Positions 5,778 to 8,704 of a stretch of DNA of 8,704 nucleotides are shown here, piece after piece (position 1 is the first letter of the stretch; every line of letters starts with the position of its first letter). The translations under genes and the position numbers were made by a program. The DNA comes from Candidatus Bathyarchaeota archaeon (GTDB lineage: Archaea > Thermoproteota > Bathyarchaeia > TCS64): assembly GCA_937877765.1 (NCBI GenBank), contig CALGBN010000476.1:1-8704 (forward strand), read 5' to 3'. The notes under the pieces were generated by a model, which saw only the letters and a list, made by a program, of their open reading frames with translations, had not been told where the DNA came from and did no database searches.

Positions 5778-6449
5778 TTAGGACTCGATTACTTCGCCGT
5801 TGCTGGTTACTGTGCCGCTCCAGTTGAAGCCTGTGCTCGTGTTCTGGATGGTTACAGAGTACTCTGGGAACTGTACTACTGGGTAGCTGATGGTTACAGT
5901 CCAGTAGCCGCTGATGTAACGGATGGTGGATGCTCCCACAAGGTTCTCTGGTGTGGTTACTTCACTGATCCAGTTTCCCGGGAAATCTATCTTATACTGT
6001 TCTGCGACATAGTCTAATACGATTTCTCGTGCTTCCTCTAACTCAAGATACTCTTGGGGTATAATCTGCTCTTGGTTGAGTTCATCCCACTGGTCATCTA
6101 TTACAGCTGAGACTACTTCTCCTTCAACGATTGTTATCTCTATCTCATGGTTTGTGATGCCTTGGGCGATGAATGTGCCTTCTCGGTCACCCCACCCTGC
6201 ATGTGCTGTGTCAAAGCTGATCACAACTACATGCTGGACAGGATCACTCTCCAACATATAATAATCCAATATGGTTATCGAGTCCTCGATACCGTCGAAG
6301 CTATAGGTGGCTCCGTTTTTCAGGAAGTTAAGCGCGATTTGTTCAATGTCAGTGTTTTTCTGGTTCTGCATAGCGCTGGTGTACATCACCGCTGATGTGA
6401 TGCCTAGGCTCAGCACCAGTGCAGCCATCAGAGTTTTTCTCATATTCAT
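5778..6449 (-). CDS. Small exported protein of unknown function, two PepSY-like halves
   Basis: The first 26 residues form a signal peptide or membrane anchor: MNMRK followed by a hydrophobic core (LMAALVLSLGITSAVMYTSA), with a plausible cut near A26; there is no lipobox cysteine. The exported part has two similar-looking halves. Residues 34-125 run helix (DIEQIALNFLKNG), FDGIED, a strand VVVISF, then HAGWGDREG and EITIVEGEVVSAVIDDQWDEL. Residues 137-223 repeat a helix (EEAREIVLDYVAEQYKID), strand WTVTISY, then YSVTIQ and GFNWSGTVTSNGEV. The helix plus beta-meander plan resembles PepSY-type domains, and proteins with the FDGIED...HAGYGDR...GKVVSAVIDGxWD pattern occur in several archaeal groups; no function is established. 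It is acidic and probably faces the cell exterior. It has its own TATA-like box and a downstream T-tract, so it is likely a single-gene transcript. Confidence 0.85.
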   Translation of the reverse strand: MNMRKTLMAALVLSLGITSAVMYTSAMQNQKNTDIEQIALNFLKNGATYSFDGIEDSITILDYYMLESDPVQHVVVISFDTAHAGWGDREGTFIAQGITNHEIEITIVEGEVVSAVIDDQWDELNQEQIIPQEYLELEEAREIVLDYVAEQYKIDFPGNWISEVTTPENLVGASTIRYISGYWTVTISYPVVQFPEYSVTIQNTSTGFNWSGTVTSNGEVIES

Positions 6450-6479
6450 ATTTGGTCAAACCCACAATACACTGGCAAC

Positions 6480-6489
6480 GATATTATCC
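6480..6489 (-). promoter_or_regulatory. TATA-like box for the exported-protein gene
   Basis: The minus strand reads GGATAATATC about 31-40 bp before the ATG at 6449. A start about 25 bp downstream would give a leader of roughly 10 nt. Confidence 0.4.
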
Positions 6490-6510
6490 CATGTTTCAGA
6501 ACAAACCAAC

Positions 6511-6533
6511 AAAAAAGTTGAATAAGTGTTCAA
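6511..6533 (-). terminator. Hairpin plus T-run downstream of the ggt-like gene
   Basis: Read on the minus strand, a 5-bp stem TTGAA/TTCAA with a 6-nt loop (6518-6533) is followed by C and six T (complement of 6511-6516). It lies 16-38 nt after the stop of the gamma-glutamyltransferase-like gene. The stem is A/T-rich and weak; in an archaeon the T-run alone would be the main signal. Confidence 0.5.
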
Positions 6534-6548
6534 TACAGTAGAACAATG

Positions 6549-8273
6549 CTACCAGCCGATTGCATAGGGTTCTCCGGTACGGGGTGAGGCGCCTCCAGAT
6601 ATCAAACCCGACACAGGATCATATCTGATAGCCAGACAACGTCCATGACTCCAAGGCTTGCTAATCTTCACCTTGTGACCACGCCTACTCAACCCCGCTG
6701 CTACTTTCTCAGGTATCCTTGGCTCAATGCTTATCTCACCGGGTCTGACTGGATGGGGCCAGAAGCTAGCCGGGAAATGACTGGTATGCGCTGTGGGGGC
6801 GTCAAGTGCTTCCTGCACATTCATGCCGAATACAACATAGTTGAGGAAGAACTGGAGTGTCCACTGGTCTTGTTTGTCTCCTCCCGGTGTGCCGAACACC
6901 ATGTATGGGTTGCCTTCTTGTGTTACGAGGCTTGGTGTTAGTGTTGTGCTGGGTTTCTTTCCCGGTTTCAATGCCTCTACGTGGTCTGGGTCGAGGTGTA
7001 GGAACTGGGCTCGTGTGCTTGTGGGGAACCCGAGACCCGGTATGAGGGGACTTGTTCTTAGCCATCCGCCGCTGGGTGTGGCTGAGATCATGTTGCCGTA
7101 TTGATCTACTGCTTCAATGTGAACCGTATCACCCTCAAAGAAGGGCTTTGCTCCGCTTTCCTCTAGCATAAACGGCTCTACGCCGCCGGGTCTTTGAAGC
7201 ATTGATGCTTCTGGTGTTATCTGTTCTGCTCTTTGTTTTGCATATTCTCGACTCAACAACCAGTCAAGAGGTACATCTTCAAAGGCTGGGTCTGCGTAGT
7301 AGTGTTCTCTGTCTGCGAAGGCTAGTTTGGCTGCCTCCATCAATGTGTGGATGTATTCTGCTGTGTTGTGTCCAAGTGATTCCAAGTCGTAGTTTTCCAG
7401 TATTCTAAGTTGCTGAAGGAGTACTGGTCCCTGTGTCCATGTATCACACTTGTGCACATCAAGCCCCATATAGTCAACATGCACTGATTCCTCAAAGCTT
7501 GCCCTGTAACCGCTGAGGTCATCAAGGGATAACAAACCATGATTTTCCTTGCCGTAGACATCACGGCATTTGAAGCTCTGCATGAAATCAATCATCTTCT
7601 CCGCCACAGGACCCTCATAGAAATACTTCCGGGCAGCATCAAAACCGGCTTCCCTGCTTGTCTTCGCTGCCTCAACGTACTCTTTTCTTATCGCTTTGAA
7701 TGTTCTCGCCCAGTCAGGGTTATTGATTAATTCACCCACTAATGGCGCTCTACCTTCTGGTAGGTAGACCTTTGATGTGGTTGGCCACTCCGTGCTGAAC
7801 CGGTGCTCCAGTTTCTTGAGGAACTCTGCTAATGTTGGGAACATTGGGAACCCCTTACTGGCTATCCTAATGGCGGGATCAAGTACCCTGTCTAATCCCA
7901 TTGAGCCATATTCTTCTAATGTAGTTAGCCATGCGTCATATGCTCCGGGTACACATGCGGGGGTAAACCCATCCTCGGGGATCATGGGGTAGCCCTGTTC
8001 CTTGAACCAGTCTATGGTCGCTGCCATAGGTGCTGGTCCCTGACCATTAACAGAAACCACCCTATCATCATGATAAAACAGAATAGGGCACTCACCAGCG
8101 GCGCCAATCAGATGTGGCTTCAGTAGACCCAGACAGAACCACATTGCAGCGCCTGCGTCAAACACGTTTCCGCATTCTTGAAGTACTCTGAGTCCCTCGA
8201 CTGATGCGAGGTAGTGTGTTGATGCTACTACTCCGTTGGTGCCCTGAATCACCGGTCTTGTGGTAAAGCCCAT
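6549..8273 (-). CDS. ggt: Gamma-glutamyltransferase-like Ntn-hydrolase (peptidase family T3), cytosolic
   Basis: This 574-residue protein belongs to the GGT fold: a precursor that cuts itself before a threonine to form large and small subunits. The likely cut is at GD/TVHIEAVDQYGN, making T383 the nucleophile and leaving subunits of about 382 and 192 residues. Other landmarks are STHYLAS and GNVFDAGAA (18-44), DAPTAHTSHF (491-500), PSTTLTP (441-447), GTPGGDKQDQ (461-470) and the C-terminal ISGGASPRTGEPYAIG. No signal peptide is present, unlike classical periplasmic GGT. By eye-alignment to E. coli GGT, the glutamate-binding R114 is Q78, N411 is G403 and the S462/S463 pair is T443/T444. The protein therefore belongs to a divergent subgroup, probably with a different amide substrate. 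The ATG at 8273 sits just after a TATA-like box. The symbol is by family only; true glutathione hydrolysis is doubtful. Confidence 0.9.
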   Translation of the reverse strand: MGFTTRPVIQGTNGVVASTHYLASVEGLRVLQECGNVFDAGAAMWFCLGLLKPHLIGAAGECPILFYHDDRVVSVNGQGPAPMAATIDWFKEQGYPMIPEDGFTPACVPGAYDAWLTTLEEYGSMGLDRVLDPAIRIASKGFPMFPTLAEFLKKLEHRFSTEWPTTSKVYLPEGRAPLVGELINNPDWARTFKAIRKEYVEAAKTSREAGFDAARKYFYEGPVAEKMIDFMQSFKCRDVYGKENHGLLSLDDLSGYRASFEESVHVDYMGLDVHKCDTWTQGPVLLQQLRILENYDLESLGHNTAEYIHTLMEAAKLAFADREHYYADPAFEDVPLDWLLSREYAKQRAEQITPEASMLQRPGGVEPFMLEESGAKPFFEGDTVHIEAVDQYGNMISATPSGGWLRTSPLIPGLGFPTSTRAQFLHLDPDHVEALKPGKKPSTTLTPSLVTQEGNPYMVFGTPGGDKQDQWTLQFFLNYVVFGMNVQEALDAPTAHTSHFPASFWPHPVRPGEISIEPRIPEKVAAGLSRRGHKVKISKPWSHGRCLAIRYDPVSGLISGGASPRTGEPYAIGW

Positions 8274-8288
8274 GAGATAGTTTTCTAC

Positions 8289-8303
8289 GTTTATCTATTT
8301 ATC
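8289..8303 (-). promoter_or_regulatory. TATA-like box for the ggt-like gene
   Basis: The minus strand reads GATAAATAGATAAAC, ending about 15 bp before the ATG at 8273. The position fits a leaderless transcript. Confidence 0.5.
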
Positions 8304-8323
8304 ATAATTGAAGCATAACAGGT

Positions 8324-8350
8324 TAATCTCTAATTCGAGATATGAGATTA
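8324..8350. repeat. Nested inverted repeats in the divergent ggt-like/phosphoribosyltransferase promoter region
   Basis: TAATCTC (8324-8330) pairs with GAGATTA (8344-8350), and the same left arm also pairs with a nearer copy: ATCTC (8326-8330) with GAGAT (8337-8341). The motif GAGAT therefore occurs three times in 27 bp, once inverted. It sits directly upstream of the TATA-like box of the phosphoribosyltransferase gene and about 20 bp from that of the ggt-like gene, so a regulator site is likely. Confidence 0.45.
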
Positions 8351-8352
8351 GG

Positions 8353-8360
8353 TTTTTATG
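8353..8360 (+). promoter_or_regulatory. TATA-like box for the phosphoribosyltransferase gene
   Basis: TTTTTATG lies 29-36 bp upstream of the ATG at 8389, predicting a leader of only a few nucleotides. No Shine-Dalgarno sequence is present. Confidence 0.45.
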
Positions 8361-8388
8361 ATCAAAAAATCAACTAGAACCAGTAATC

Positions 8389-8704
8389 ATGAAATCCAAG
8401 CTCGTTAAAGAAACATTTCTACTGAAGCTAGCGCCTGATCTGGAACGAGAACTACCTCTTGTTACTCTAACCGGTACGGATCACCAGATCGCGTCATTCG
8501 TAATGCTGGGTGATGTAGAACTCAACGCAAAATGTGCAAAGCTCCTCGTGGATCAGATGAAACAGCGGGGTCTATTGGATAAGTTCGATATGCTAGTCGC
8601 CTTGGAGGCTAAGGGTATTGCTTTGGCTCATGAATGCGCCCACCTGTTAGACTTTCCCTATTATGTGGTTGTCCGTAAATCAGTGAAGAAATACATGCTT
8701 GAAC
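8389..8704 (+). CDS. Purine-type phosphoribosyltransferase (COG0503), N-terminal part
   Basis: The visible 105 residues match the first half of adenine/xanthine-type phosphoribosyltransferases, which make a nucleotide from a purine base and PRPP. Landmarks are the first core strand and loop LVALEAKGIALAHECA (69-84), matching the E-x-[RK]-G turn of Apt-like proteins, and YYVVVRKSVKKYM (91-103), where the RK pair begins the flexible hood loop. The PRPP-binding acidic motif lies beyond the window edge. The N-terminal FVMLGDVELNAKCA segment is shared with archaeal Apt-like proteins. Base specificity cannot be decided from this part. The ATG at 8389 is supported by the upstream TATA-like box. The gene is divergent from the ggt-like gene. 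Confidence 0.85.
   Translation, partial: MKSKLVKETFLLKLAPDLERELPLVTLTGTDHQIASFVMLGDVELNAKCAKLLVDQMKQRGLLDKFDMLVALEAKGIALAHECAHLLDFPYYVVVRKSVKKYMLE

Noticed and set aside
5763..6525. Plus-strand frames opposite the exported-protein gene
   Set aside because: The minus-strand frame has a clean signal peptide, promoter box and terminator; the opposite frames have no recognisable features.
6645..7104. Several 60-98 codon frames on both strands inside the ggt-like gene, including a Pro/Arg/Thr-rich one at 6802-7065
   Set aside because: They are shadows of the small-subunit coding region, with biased composition and no independent start signals.
1..8704. tRNA, rRNA, CRISPR array, transposase or defence genes
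   Set aside because: No cloverleaf, conserved rRNA segment, regularly spaced direct repeats, DDE/integrase motifs or nuclease-helicase genes were seen on either strand; essentially all of the sequence is covered by metabolic or transport genes and short promoter spacers.

Overview
The window looks like a piece of an archaeal chromosome. Most genes lack a bacterial-type Shine-Dalgarno sequence and instead have an A/T-rich TATA-like box about 20-45 bp upstream of the start, which suggests leaderless or very short-leader transcripts. Oligo-T tracts follow two of the genes. The protein families found (beta-keto acid cleavage enzyme, intracellular gamma-glutamyltransferase-like protein, small secreted two-part protein, COG0503-type phosphoribosyltransferase) fit a heterotrophic archaeon that lives on amino acids and organic acids. 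The style of the secreted protein recalls Asgard, Bathyarchaeia or Methanomicrobia relatives, but I cannot place the lineage from the window alone.

Layout from left to right: (1) 1-1240, minus: N-terminal three quarters of an ABC exporter (permease fused to ATPase), running off the left edge. (2) 1348-2595, plus: M20-family zinc deacylase/peptidase, divergent from the transporter. (3) 2585-2821, minus: a 78-residue protein of unknown function, convergent with and overlapping the M20 gene by 11 nt. (4) 2822-2978: divergent intergenic region with a 28-bp near-perfect palindrome. (5) 2979-3932, plus: TIM-barrel metal-dependent amidohydrolase of the ACMSD/decarboxylase type. (6) 3935-4825 and 4825-5688, minus: a two-gene operon of a 3-hydroxyacyl-CoA dehydrogenase-like enzyme and a DUF849/BKACE enzyme, joined by a TAATG stop-start overlap, converging on the amidohydrolase. 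(7) 5778-6449, minus: small exported protein. (8) 6549-8273, minus: gamma-glutamyltransferase-like Ntn-hydrolase without a signal peptide. (9) 8389-8704, plus: start of a purine-type phosphoribosyltransferase, divergent from (8) across a repeat-rich regulatory region.

Most of the genes fit small-molecule catabolism. The most coherent unit is the dehydrogenase plus BKACE pair. By analogy with bacterial carnitine degradation, the dehydrogenase would oxidise a 3-hydroxy acid to a 3-keto acid and BKACE would cleave it with acetyl-CoA to give acetoacetate and a new acyl-CoA. The M20 and GGT-like enzymes could release amino acids or acyl groups from small amides. No RNA gene, CRISPR array, insertion sequence or defence system is visible, and no gap between genes exceeds about 160 bp.
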